Assembly: GCA_018296165.2 (NCBI GenBank)
Contig: JACKQL020000133.1
Location: 51,400 to 115,399, forward strand
Length of the DNA stretch: 64,000 bases
DNA from: Termitomyces sp. T153
Lineage: Eukaryota > Basidiomycota > Agaricomycetes > Agaricales > Lyophyllaceae
Direction of reading: 5' to 3'
The position numbers and the translations under genes are program-made. The notes beneath the pieces were generated by a model, which saw only the letters and a list, made by a program, of their open reading frames with translations, had not been told where the DNA came from and searched no databases. Position 1 is the stretch's first letter; the number at the start of each line of letters is the position of its first letter. This document shows, piece by piece, positions 21,590-31,369 of this stretch.

Positions 21590-22985
21590 GACAGCTCACA
21601 ACTAGAGGCATTTTCACAGTACAACATGGCTGTGAAAAATGTCATGAATTGGCTAAGTTCAGAGGAGGAAAACTGCTTATGGAGGACAGCTGCTCAGTAG
21701 AGCAAGAAAGGAAATTTGCTAGATATCCAGCACAAGTGAGTAGTCTTTTTTTTTGTTCCAAAGTCATCATATTGCTCCTCAACCCACTGGCTGTCTGCTA
21801 TGCAGTGCCTGCTGCCCAATCCCACTTCTGTCCAATGTAGAGCTGTTGGTCTCCCATCTGCTCTGGTGTCCAGTATCCATTATCCATTCCATGATCTGTT
21901 CTGATGTTTTTTTTAGAAAGGCAGACAAATATAGTTTGAAACAGGTTGATGATGCAGACATCCTTTGTTTTAAGGAGATGGGCATGTTGAGCTGGACTGT
22001 TGTAGGATGGATCACTAAAGAAGGCATGACTCTTAGGGTGTAGGTGCATGTTATGCCAGATTTGAATTTTTTTTTAACCACATTGTACTTGTAGACATGA
22101 CAATATGTCTCACTTGACATGGACCAACTGGTTTTCATTTGAAAATATGTTTCCTGACCTTGTAGGTGACTTCAAACAGAAGATGGTGGACTACATGTCC
22201 ACTCTTCTGGGCACACATAGAGCAACAAATAACACCTTGCAATAGGACACTACTCCTTCTGTTTTGACCTGTCCCAATCTTGCTCTTAAGCAAAACAGTG
22301 ATAGTTTCCCAATACTACCACCTCCACCAAGCAACATGGTCCAAACCTGGCCAGAATTGGAAATGCTCATCTGAGACTATTTGAACAGTCATTATAGTAA
22401 ATTGGTTGTCCTGGTTCTTTGAATCTTTCTCACTGAAAAGCTCTCATAAATTGCCTCAGGCTTCCATTACAAATCAGCTCCATGCAATGCTGTGCAGTTG
22501 GATTGTACTAAATTCATCAATTCAAGATATCCTCCTGAATCACTGGAATTCAAGGATCCCCACAATCTTGGTTGGTTAGAGCTGTTGCACCTTCTGAAAT
22601 TCTGGAGAGATTGTCAGAAAGAACATGGATGCAGTGATACCTTCCAGTGGAAGGTTTATGTTAACAAGAATAAGGACAGGGTTCCTGCTGAGTATGGCAC
22701 TTGTGCTGACCATAAAAAGAGTGCTGCTGCTGCAGCATCATGTAAGGCAGCTTGAAAGAAAGGAGAACATCAGAGGAAACAAAAGCATGTTGGGTCATCC
22801 AGTGGTGATATGGTGGGAAATTCTCCAGCCAGAAAATCCAGCATGGTATGCCCCCCAGATCTGGCTGGCAAACTGGCTGGCACTCTTGGCATTGCAGGCC
22901 AACCCAATCCATCCAGCAAACCTGGCATTGTAAGCCTTTCCAGATCTGTCAGGCAATCCAGCCAGCAATGCTGCATACTCCTCAG
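21590..22985 (+). pseudogene. Spliced coding remnant of unknown function
   Basis: Successive plus-strand segments read like exons: GCEKCHELAKFRGGKLLMED (about 21620-21740), ADKYSLKQVDDADILCFKEM then GWITKEGMTLR (21920-22040), TWTNWFSFENMFPDLVGDFK (22115-22180), a proline-rich WPELEMLI part (22310-22370), and SLEFKDPHNLGWLELLHLLK (22535-22600) followed by a basic, alanine-rich tail (22700-22985). Introns with TTTTTAG and TTGTAG acceptors fit between them. The CxxC at the start could be a zinc site. Several stops suggest decay. I know no family name; similar proteins may be element-borne in agarics, which is inference. Confidence 0.4.
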
Positions 22986-22989
22986 ATAT

Positions 22990-23578
22990 CACAGTGATTA
23001 GTGTGTCAGAGTCAATATCAGAGGAGCCAGGCATCAACAAACTGAGAAGCTTGATTGCTGTTAGGAGAGAGTTGGCATATGTGGCAAGGGATAGGGGAAG
23101 AGAGCCAATAATTGTCAAATGGTAGTCCTTGTCATCCATATTGACACCCACTGAAGCAAGCTCTTCCTTCTTCACTCAGAGACTGTCAAAGAAGGCATGA
23201 ACACCTTTATTAGGGCATTTCATTCAGAGAACTCAGTACAGAGCTGGGTCTGGGCAAACACACCCTTCTGGTAAGTGCAGCCCAGGCCTCTGCAATGGTC
23301 TTGTGACAACAAAGTTATATGACAGCTGAATCAGGGATCTTCTGAAGAAGGAGATTATAGGCAGACAATTTGGCCTTGTCCCAGTCCATGACACCAGTAG
23401 CCTTGTTGTCAAGAGATGGAGACGGGCAAGGCTCTGAGCCATCAAAATGAGACCACTTCCCCTTAGACTTAATAGCCACAGAGAAGTGTATGTCAAAAAT
23501 GCCCAAGTTGACCCCATCAGGCAGCAGTCTAGGGACATAGGAGGGAAGAGAGTTGGTGGTAACAGTGGTGATGGACAT
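22990..23578 (-). pseudogene. Ty1/copia gag remnant
   Basis: The start is ATG 23578 on the minus strand. The frame reads LPSYVPRLLPDGVNLGIFDI, then KGKWSHFDGSEPCPSPS, then VMDWDKAKLSAYNLLLQKIP. This is the characteristic N-terminus of copia-type gag in basidiomycetes (a grip-and-capsid domain of the UBN2 type). A later piece (about 23175-22990) reads ELASVGVNMDDKDYHLTIIG, then SLPLSLATYANSLLTAIK. Stops and a frame change break it. Protease, integrase and RT are absent; the plus-strand remnant at 21590-22985 abuts it tail to tail. Confidence 0.78.
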
Positions 23579-23631
23579 AGTAGGATCAGTATTGCAGCTT
23601 GCAGGGTAAATGGAAAAGAGGGCCCCATAAC

Positions 23632-23857
23632 CTGTAATGATATATTTGCGTGACTAGAAGTAAAGGCAACAAACTCAGAGTGCATTAGGACACGTTTGAG
23701 GAATATATTCACCTAGAAGTAAAGGCAACAAACTAGGTGTCAATAAGTATGATGTAAAAATGAATGTGTAAGTGTGCTCACCTCAGAGTGCATTAAGACA
23801 TGTCTGAGGTGGGCAGTATATAAACAAAGAGAATATATGTGAAAAAGTGCTATATTG
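23632..23857 (-). repeat. Probable copia 5' LTR with internal direct repeats
   Basis: On the minus strand the segment ends ..TATCATTACA and is followed directly by GGTTATGGGGCCC, which resembles a copia primer-binding site, and then the gag ATG at 23578. It has a TATA-like TTTATATACTGCC, and two direct repeats are present: CTAGAAGTAAAGGCAACAAA (23653, 23715) and CAGAGTGCATTA (23678, 23785). The outer end merges with the CpG-rich island at about 23857, and I do not see a clear TG start. Confidence 0.45.
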
Positions 23858-24282
23858 TCGGGCGCGTACGGGCATTGTCAGGGTCGCGGTAACAAGATCG
23901 GTGAAGAGAACAATAGAGGTATGTACGAAAAAGGTAGATGAAACCTACTAAATCGGGATTGAGACCCGGCTTGTTGAGAAAGAGTTACCGAAAGGTATTC
24001 CAACATACGATTGATGGCAAATATTCCCAATTGAAAACAAATAGCGACCTTAAGCCACTCAAACCATTCTGAGCTCGTTCTGAATTGCGGCTTGTTGCAA
24101 CCAAAGGGCGGGTGTCAGCTGGCGAAATTCTCACGTGATGTTGAAGGTAAACTTGTTGAATAATGGATGACTTGATGTGTGTTGTCAGTTTATTCGCCAT
24201 TACTGTTAGCTGAGCCTATCTCTTATCCACTTGGAACGATGGTAAGGTCGTATTACATGTTCATAGGACCTACGGCTTACGG

Positions 24283-25898
24283 ATGCTGGTTCTTGACCTG
24301 TGTGTTGCACGACAGGATAATAGTTGTGATCCTTCTTCTGAGTATAGTGACACCCTTGATTCTGTGCTGCGAACTTCATTGCTTCTAGATGATCCCGAAT
24401 TCCTCCAATTAGCCCGACGAAGGGCCGCTTGGTGGGACTCCAATCGTACCCGGTCGTGGTTCCTGGAGAAGAGTTACACTTTGTACCACCGATTTCCTTC
24501 TAAATTGGATTATGCAGCTGGAATGTACCCAGTCAGTCCAGAACAGGGCGGAAGAAAATTTCCCTTCGCAGGTTATGAAGGTTTGGAAAGCGTTAGCGGA
24601 TATATACCACCTCTCTATGGAGACACTGGTCCCGTGGTGTGTGTGACCCTTTCAAGAAGAGTTTACGCTCATGCAGTCTTCAGGGCAACATTGCTTTTGC
24701 TCAAAATGCTCAAGGACAACATGTAGCTGTCAAAGCAGTTCTAGACGGGAGTGAAGAGCTTCGTATTCTCAAATACCTTCATAGTCAAGGGGTGCCCCGT
24801 TCAATGAATGATTTCCACCATGTTATACCTGTTCTAGACGTTCTTGCCTGTGAGGATCACTGGGTAGTTGTTATGCCTCGGTATGTTTCAAATGATGCGT
24901 TTCCTCAGCTCATTCGATAATGGGATAATCAGGTGGGGTGTTCATCCACTTTCGCCCAGATGTAGAAGTTTGAAGGAAGTATTTCATGTGATACATTGTC
25001 TTTTGAAGGTTCCTTTCGCTCTCCCCGGGTTAAATCAACTCTAATACCTGCATTAGGGATTGACTTACCTTCACAAGCACCGTATTGCTCACGGGGTGCG
25101 TTTCTTGAAATGTCAGAAATTTGACTTATTTATGAATCTTTTACTATCATAGGACATCAAAGCGGATAATATACTCGTCGATCACGTCAACGTCGATAAT
25201 CATGACATCTTTAACTCATACCGCCAGTCTCTACGTTCTCAAGGAAGACTGACGTATGCCTTTTATGACTTCGATTGTTCCACTATGTTTCCGTCTGCAA
25301 TGCCTCTCGAGGAATGTCGTCTTCCAAGCCAGGTTTCCTACAACACCCTGTATGATCAGGTTCCAGGAGATACGTTACAGGGAGAGATCGACTTCAATCC
25401 TTTCGCCTTTGACGTCGGAATGCTCGGTGTTATGTTTTGTGAAGAATTCCAGGTAATCCGATAGCTTCCTCCTTATTCGTGTTTTGACGTCGGATGTCAT
25501 CTCCTGTTTTGTAGCATATGACGCGTAGTGTCCCGATGCTAGCACCACTTTTTGACCGGATGACGACTCGCGATATTCCTCGGCGATTCAAAGCCTCAGA
25601 AGCTCTACAATTCTTCGAAGAACATGTTATTCCCTTGACACCCCAGTCTAACCTATCGTTGGCCGCACCTGATCTACCCTTTTCACCTCTGCCATATGAC
25701 TACTACGATCGCTGGAAGTACCTTGATCCAGAATTTGTGGAAAAATGGGGAGTTTACCGCGAGCCTCCTGTCCCGCGTTACATTCGTTTTCTTCGAGAGA
25801 TTTGTCTATATCCATGGGTCCTTTATACGGTTGGTTTTATACGCCGCGTTGCTCGAGTTGTTTGCCGTGGATGGGATCTCCTTCGCCTGCTGTGTTGA
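24283..25898 (+). CDS. Fungal protein kinase-like gene, 6 exons, 449 aa
   Basis: The exons are 24283-24636, 24684-24880, 24933-25008, 25057-25095, 25153-25452 and 25515-25898. Introns of 47-62 nt all have GT..AG and keep one frame. After an N-terminal region (RRAAWWDSNRTRSWFLEKSY), the kinase fold begins GNIAFAQNAQGQHVAVK (ATP-binding lysine). It goes on with VVVMPRWGVHP (hinge), a catalytic loop HRIAHGDIKADNIL, and YDFD in place of DFG. The C-lobe is FDVGMLGVMFCEE. The HRD arginine is glycine and DFG glycine is aspartate, features known in a fungal kinase-like group; activity is uncertain. The start ATG is a choice. The gene lies in a CpG-rich island and looks intact. Confidence 0.85.
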
Positions 25899-26458
25899 AA
25901 ACAGGCCCTGTGTTTTCAACATTTTCGAACTTCAGTCAAACTTTGGTGTCTAATTTTTACCTTACAACTGAAATACAACTTGCAGCGAGTCCTCTAATAT
26001 ACGTTCAGAGGATTGCTTCAGAAAAACCTTCTACGTTCCTCAAGACTATATTATAAAATGGCAACATAATTTACTCAAATGGAAAGGGCCATAGGTACTG
26101 CCTATTCGGTGAGGAGGCTTCCATCGATCTGGAAACGCTTCGACCCGTCTATTGTCACAAAGCACATGAAGCACGACTTTAGGGTGTTTACGGAGAAGAT
26201 ACTCTCGGTCATACCAAGGGACATATGGCCCGTCCTATTGGGGGTGCCACCCTTGTCATTGATGGTGACTCGTATGATCCAGAGTCTTGGCCTTAAGGTA
26301 CTTATGACCTACATTCTATGCCATCCATCATGATCTCCGAAAGGTACAAGAATTTTATGACAAACGCAAGGTCATAGTTAAGTACTGAAGACAGAAACTC
26401 GGAACGAATATATAACTCAAGTACAAAGTGTAGCAGGCTTGAATATATGTGATGATAA
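25899..26458 (+). other. Island segment with a possible unassigned exon (26109-26290)
   Basis: Two plus-strand frames are open between 26079 and 26333. One begins with ATG 26079 (84 codons). Another contains GHTKGHMARPIGGATLVIDG near 26215-26274, which looks protein-like, but has a stop upstream near 26182. The segment is CpG-rich like the genes beside it. It could be a short unannotated gene or the 3' region of the kinase. I cannot decide. Confidence 0.3.
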
Positions 26459-27390
26459 TCAAGGCAGCCTCTGCAAGTGTTTGTGCAGAACCAGCATATT
26501 CGAGGAGTTCCCAACCTTGAACATACGTGAAACCTTCTGAACAGCCACTATATCGTACACAGCCTTTTCGATGAGATCTTTCCGTTCAATCCTCTGCCCC
26601 TGATAAGGTGTGAACAACTTGTTAGGTCAAAGATAATGCTCTGGGAAGTTTTGGACGCACTCTTGGGGTTTTGGCTTTTGAGACAATTGCAAACAATTTA
26701 CCTCGCGGCAGAGTGCCAGCACCTCTGTAAGTTGCACTTTCCTTGAGTTCGACTATAGTTCCTCGCTGAGCAGAATAAAACATTTCAATGTGACATCAAA
26801 AATACACTCTAAACTTACTGCAAATAAAAGATTTGGATCACAAGCTGGCACCACAGGTCGAAAATTAGTGTGCTTGCGCAATTTTGGGTCGGAAAAAGTG
26901 GAGAACGACTCTTCGGTCGCTTTGTAGACTGAGAACTCTAATTCGCCCTCAACTCTGTAACCAACATTGTCAATGCTAAGAGGATCGTTCACGCCCTGAT
27001 CAAAAAGGAGTAATCAGTGAATATAAGAAAGTCAAACAAGGTATTCGATACATACGGTAAGATTGACTGTCTGACCGTCGAAGACAGCGACGGAATGTCC
27101 CGCAGGGAGAATGTGGTGAGCTTTCATGATGTCATGGAAGAAGACGCCTGCAGCCTCAGGGATTTGTTCTTTTATTCTAACGTCAACAGGCTGTTTAAGT
27201 TGACACATCGTAAAATTCTGGCAATATCAACTCAAGAGTAAGTCATGCTTCTATTAGTCAAAACTGAGAGACTGGTACAAACTGGGAAAATTTCGGATTC
27301 CCTCTCTGGGGTTACAGGTCGATCCATACCAAGAGAGGGCAAGGGTGAATGAGCTTCGACAAATAGTGATGTATTCTTATAAGTAGTCAT
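26459..27390 (-). CDS. Unknown intron-rich gene, 5 exons, about 190-205 aa
   Basis: The exons on the minus strand are: first exon from ATG 27390 (donor at either 27315 or about 27280, undecided), 27190-27056, 26995-26819, 26752-26702 and 26599-26459. Introns of 60-102 nt have GT..AG and the four later exons join in one frame. The protein reads PVDVRIKEQIPEAAGVFFHD, then ILPAGHSVAVFDGQTVNLTG, NDPLSIDNVGYRVEGELEF, KVQLTEVLALCREGQRIERK, and ends HKHLQRLP. I see no transmembrane segment or signal peptide and recognise no family. Convergent with the kinase gene; CpG-rich and without stops, so probably a live host gene. Exon 1 is the weak point. Confidence 0.65.
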
Positions 27391-27399
27391 TGACGGCCC

Positions 27400-28190
27400 C
27401 TCGGCCCTCAAGACGTGCTCAATTCCCAGGGATCGTCAAAGGATTCAGCAAATGGTCAACAAAGATGCGGAGGACTCGGGGAAAGGGATCAGGTGTCGAC
27501 CTTGGGGGTCATTCATAGAACGATGTCATCCATAGAACGAGAACGGTGACCGTTTTCCCTTTACGCTTTACGGGCCGAGTGCTCAGCACTGGCTTGTCAC
27601 GCACGAGGCGCGTACAGTGTTTGATCATATCTATCCCCCTTGAAAGTCAATGGTACTCGCTTCCGTGATAACCGCATGAGTAACCAATAAGATAAGAAAT
27701 CAGAAAGTCACACAGCAGCATTTCATATTCCTTTGGACGTTCCAAGTGAATTATGATCCAGGGCACGCATTTAGAGTTAATACTTAGTAGGGATTTTAGA
27801 AGCCAAGTGAGGCGCCTGAAAGCGTCGAGCAACCCTACTCCGGATTGGAATTTGAGAAACTGGTATTACCTCTTCAAACTTGTTTTATCAAAGTTGTGGC
27901 ATAGTCAATGTATATCCTACACGACATCTGATCATATGGAATCCTATAGATGATTTCATCTGATTCTCGGTCTCCGGACAGAAAAAAAATTTATCCTCAA
28001 TATACATCAAGAAATCCCCAAAAGGATGGAAGGAGTACCGGTTGGTTTTTGAGAACGTTCGCATGTACAGTTGTCCTGCAGGGTCAGGTCTGTTTTGGTT
28101 TTCCGGAAGATAGATTTCCCGTTCGGCCCGTTGATTTCATGTTGATTGGGTCCTAAATAGTCATTTTGGGTGGTTTTAGGTGTGACATGG
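27400..28190. other. Rest of island 1; only short candidate ORFs
   Basis: CpG-rich sequence. Open frames include 27832-27647 (minus, 61 codons, with RRLTWLLKSLLSINS) and 27950-28156 (plus, 68 codons, starting MISSDSRSPDRKKIYPQYTS). None has a recognisable domain. It may contain the promoter of the minus-strand gene starting at 27390. Confidence 0.35.
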
Positions 28191-28379
28191 GGACCTTCGC
28201 CCCCTCAGCCTAATTAACCTTTGGGAATTTGTCACTATATGAGTCAGATCAGCATCACTCAGCTTGGTCGAGTCCGTTACATGCAGCGTTTGACCTCCAT
28301 GCATAATTACCTGACATATGGGAATGTACCTGTTCATTTGAGCAAGTAGGTGTTGAACCTTTTGCTGAATTTGCCCCAA

Positions 28380-29000
28380 ACCCCACCATCAAACCCCACC
28401 ATCGAGCCCCACCATCAGGCCATCAAATCTGCATCAGCAATCTACCCCATTTAGGTGGAAGCCTGAACTTGCCCTGCAAAACCTCTGGACCTGTCCTGCA
28501 CCCACTTAAGATCCTCCAGCAGTGCTGGTGTTGGCCCTGCTGCCCCACTCTAGGTCTCAGAACCATGCTCAGTCTTGGCACCACACTCCATAATTGCACC
28601 TAACCTCCTGCCTGCTCTGAGAACCCCTGTGGCCCTACTATAAGTACCATACCACCATAGTCAGTACCTTAGTCTTGATATTGCCTACACTCAATGTACA
28701 TTTCCTGGCCTGAGTTTTCTGGCACTATCTGTTTCTCAGCACTATCTGTTTTCTAGTACTATCTGTTTCCTGGCACTCATTCAATCTTACTTCATTAACT
28801 CTACTACTACTCTTAATACAATCTAATCCTTAAACCCACTCTCCAAAAAAACCTCTGGCTTGACTCCTAAGTCCTCTGACCTTGACTAGTCTCCAAACTT
28901 AGAATTCTCACCAACTCTGGACTCCTGAATTGTCCATTTGGCTACCATCAAACTCTGATACTCTATAAGTCCTTTTAGTCCTTGCAGTCCTCTGCCTATT
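28380..29000 (+). repeat. LTR-like promoter segment of a gypsy element
   Basis: A CACCATC-rich start (CCCCACCATCAAACCCC) leads to a TATA-like ACTATAAGTACC near 28637, followed by TAGTCTTGATATTGCCTACA (28671). This resembles the TATA and CTCTAGTCTTGATATTGCAT order in family-1 LTRs, but the rest differs. Ends are not defined. The SINE copy at 29005 lies directly beside it. Confidence 0.4.
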
Positions 29001-29004
29001 GGGT

Positions 29005-29550
29005 AATGATGATGATGATTCATTTTATTTCTTTTGAGACCTATTTTAACATGGAATTGATCCTTGAACAATTGTGTCCTAGGTCCTGCAGTACATAATG
29101 GGGGGTGGTAATTACAGACACTTCAGCTAGTTCTCCGGCCTGATACCTTTTCAGCTGATGCCAGTTATGCCTCATAGCCACTTTACTACAATTTGACTTT
29201 GTTGGAGTTCATACTAGTTCCCACTGCTAAGTCCCACACCATCTGCCATTAACATGCCATCCCAATTTCTGAACCCAGCTATACCCCACAGGGCTTACTG
29301 CATGTGATTTGGTTTGTCCCATGAAGAACATTGCTCAGCTCTAAGCTCCCACTATCATACCAGTAAGGGGGTCATGACACCCCCTTCCCTATGCCCAGAC
29401 AATACTTTTGGAAGATCAATTCTGAGATTCAGAACCCACAACAGAATGGCCAGTGGGCTGCCTAGTGACAGACATGCCACACTAATTGGCTAGGCACCTG
29501 ATCAAACTGGCAACCATGGTAATTACCTCACTGAACCATCTAATGGACCC
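29005..29550 (-). mobile_element. SINE-like element, second copy, 5'-truncated, (CAT)n tail
   Basis: On the minus strand it matches the 3' ~550 bp of the element at 12790-13747: GGTCCAT..GATGGTTCAGTGAGGTAATTACC at its start, and ..TCAAAAGAAATAAAATGAAT at its end. The tail here is CAT/ATG triplets (29005-29019) instead of CT. The Pol III head is missing, so it is a dead 5'-truncated copy. No clear target duplication. Confidence 0.82.
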
Positions 29551-29559
29551 TAACATAAT

Positions 29560-30180
29560 ATCAAGACCCCCCTGTTCATCAGAATACTTGATGTCTAACT
29601 ACATGTATCTGAAAACCTACTGGCTGACAATTGCAATACCAGTTGATCTATACAGCTGCCCCATCCCCCAGGACTACAGCTATTCCACCCCCAATGATCC
29701 CCAACCTTCAACCTCCTCCTTTGCACCCCAACAACTTTGTAAATGCTATCCTGAGTGACTACTGGCTGACAGACTGACATGGGTTTTTGCTAGGATCATC
29801 TATTCATCAGAGGCCTGCTCTCAGCTGACACTCACTAGCCCCTTCCAATGTACAAGGTCCAAACTAGTGGACCTATGTGGGAGGATAACCAAGAGCTTCT
29901 TGTGCTGTGCCATTGTATGCAAGTACTGGCCCATTTGCAGCAGTAATGGTGTATGCCAAGATGATGACAGAAAGCCCCCAGCTCCTGTTCATACTTTTGA
30001 GACTGTAGCCCCCCTGCTAAGGAACTGGGACAGCTTCAGCTGCTTTCAGCCACCTCCCACCCACTGGACAAGGAAACATGTCCAGAGTAGGCAGGGATCC
30101 ATTGCTCTGAAAACAGGAGCAACTTTCAGCCTATACACAGCAATGCAACAAGGTTCTGCAGGAACTGCAGCTCTCATGAG
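29560..30180 (+). other. Degenerate coding-like segment between SINE and LTR
   Basis: Plus-strand frames with stops give proline-rich stretches (DYSYSTPNDPQPSTSSFAPQ near 29690) and cysteine-containing ones (SFLCCAIVCKYWPICSSNGV near 29900). I do not recognise the family. CpG-poor; probably element-derived. Confidence 0.3.
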
Positions 30181-31256
30181 TGTCAGGTTCCACTGACTAC
30201 AGGGGCCCAGCTATACTGGGCAAGTCCTTACTAGGTGGATGTGATGTCCTGCACTTATAACCTAGTGCTCCAGAGTGGGTGTGGACTATAGGGACTTGCA
30301 GAAAGAAGCCAAGGAAATCAGTCCAAGCAAGTCTGGAGTGGTCTGGGAAAGTCTAAGACTAAGTGTATTGAATGTTGGCTTGGGCAGGCATCAGGAACAA
30401 CTTTGTGAGCACATAAATGGACTGCAGGGCAAGTGGAGGCTTTGCAGATGATGGGAGTGGAGCAGGAGTTTGATGGGGGATCAATTAAGCCTGATGGGTT
30501 GCAGAGCTGAGTGTAGGGCAAGGTCTGGAGTTGTCATAAGAATGTTTGGAGGTTTGTAATGCATGCACAGACTTTGTAATGACATCAGAGATGAAGGGAC
30601 TTAAAAAAGATAAAGGAACCAGAGACAGTCAAGACAAGACAAAGGTGAGACAAGATGGAACTGAGAAAAGAAATAAATTTGAGACTAAAAATAGAAATGG
30701 AGACAAATCAGAAAGAAACACAAGACACAGGTAACTAGTTAATGTAATATCAAGACTAAGGTAACAAATGCTGCTCTATATCTTTATATACTAACTACTG
30801 GACATTCTCTGGGAGTTGGAGTTGCAATGGCAGGGCTTGTTGGAGCTGTGTGGGGTCGACAGTGTCAGCTCTGATCCAAGGGTCAGCCACAGTGATATTC
30901 TGATGGGAATGCAGTCCAACCCACAGTTGTTGGGGAACTCCAGAGGGGTTGTATAGGTCATGGGAGTAGTTGAATGAGGTGCATCTGTGTTAGGGGAAGT
31001 GTTGGAGAGGCTCAGGAGCCTTGTAAGCTAGAAGGAGGGCTGAGGAGGCCTATAGGGGATGTGTCAGGGTTTGCTAGGGGGTCATCAGGGTTTGCTGGGG
31101 AAGCATCAGAGTTAGCTGGGGAAGCATCAGAGTTAGCTGGAGCAGGTGCTGTGGATTGACAAAAGTTGGGGTGAGTTGGGAGGAACATTGGGGAGTGTTC
31201 TGGGGAGGCAGGGTGTCATGGGGGAAGGTCTGGAGCTGCAGGAGTGGGTTGTGACA
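30181..31256 (-). repeat. LTR family 1, minus orientation
   Basis: Starts TGTCAGGTTCCACTG and ends GGGTTGTGACA (1076 bp), the reverse complement of the family-1 consensus. Directly to the right is TCACCCCCCCTTCAGC, the PPT read from the other strand, so this is the 3' LTR of a minus-strand element. I find no matching 5-bp duplication because the other end is lost. Confidence 0.85.
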
Positions 31257-31272
31257 TCACCCCCCCTTCAGC
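31257..31272 (-). other. Polypurine tract of the minus-strand gypsy element
   Basis: On the minus strand: GCTGAAGGGGGGGTGA directly before the LTR. The same tract precedes the LTR at 6429. It would prime plus-strand DNA synthesis. Confidence 0.8.
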
Positions 31273-31369
31273 ATCAAGACCCTCAAAATGTGGGGCATGA
31301 GTTGGGGATCAGTGGCAGTATGGAAATTGAAGCATAAGCAATATTGATCAAACTGCAGCCATGGTGGTG

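Noticed and set aside
24634..24683. Frameshift in a GT run in the kinase gene at 24283
   Set aside because: The two frames can be joined by a normal 47-nt intron (24637-24683, GTGTGT..CTTCAG, with CTCAT as a possible branch site), the same size as the other introns of the gene. No mutation is needed.
26701..26760. Exon start CGAGGAACTATAG in the minus-strand gene (26459-27390)
   Set aside because: Using this acceptor gives a stop in the next exon. The acceptor at 26753 (CTATAG) gives a continuous frame into the last exon, so I chose that.
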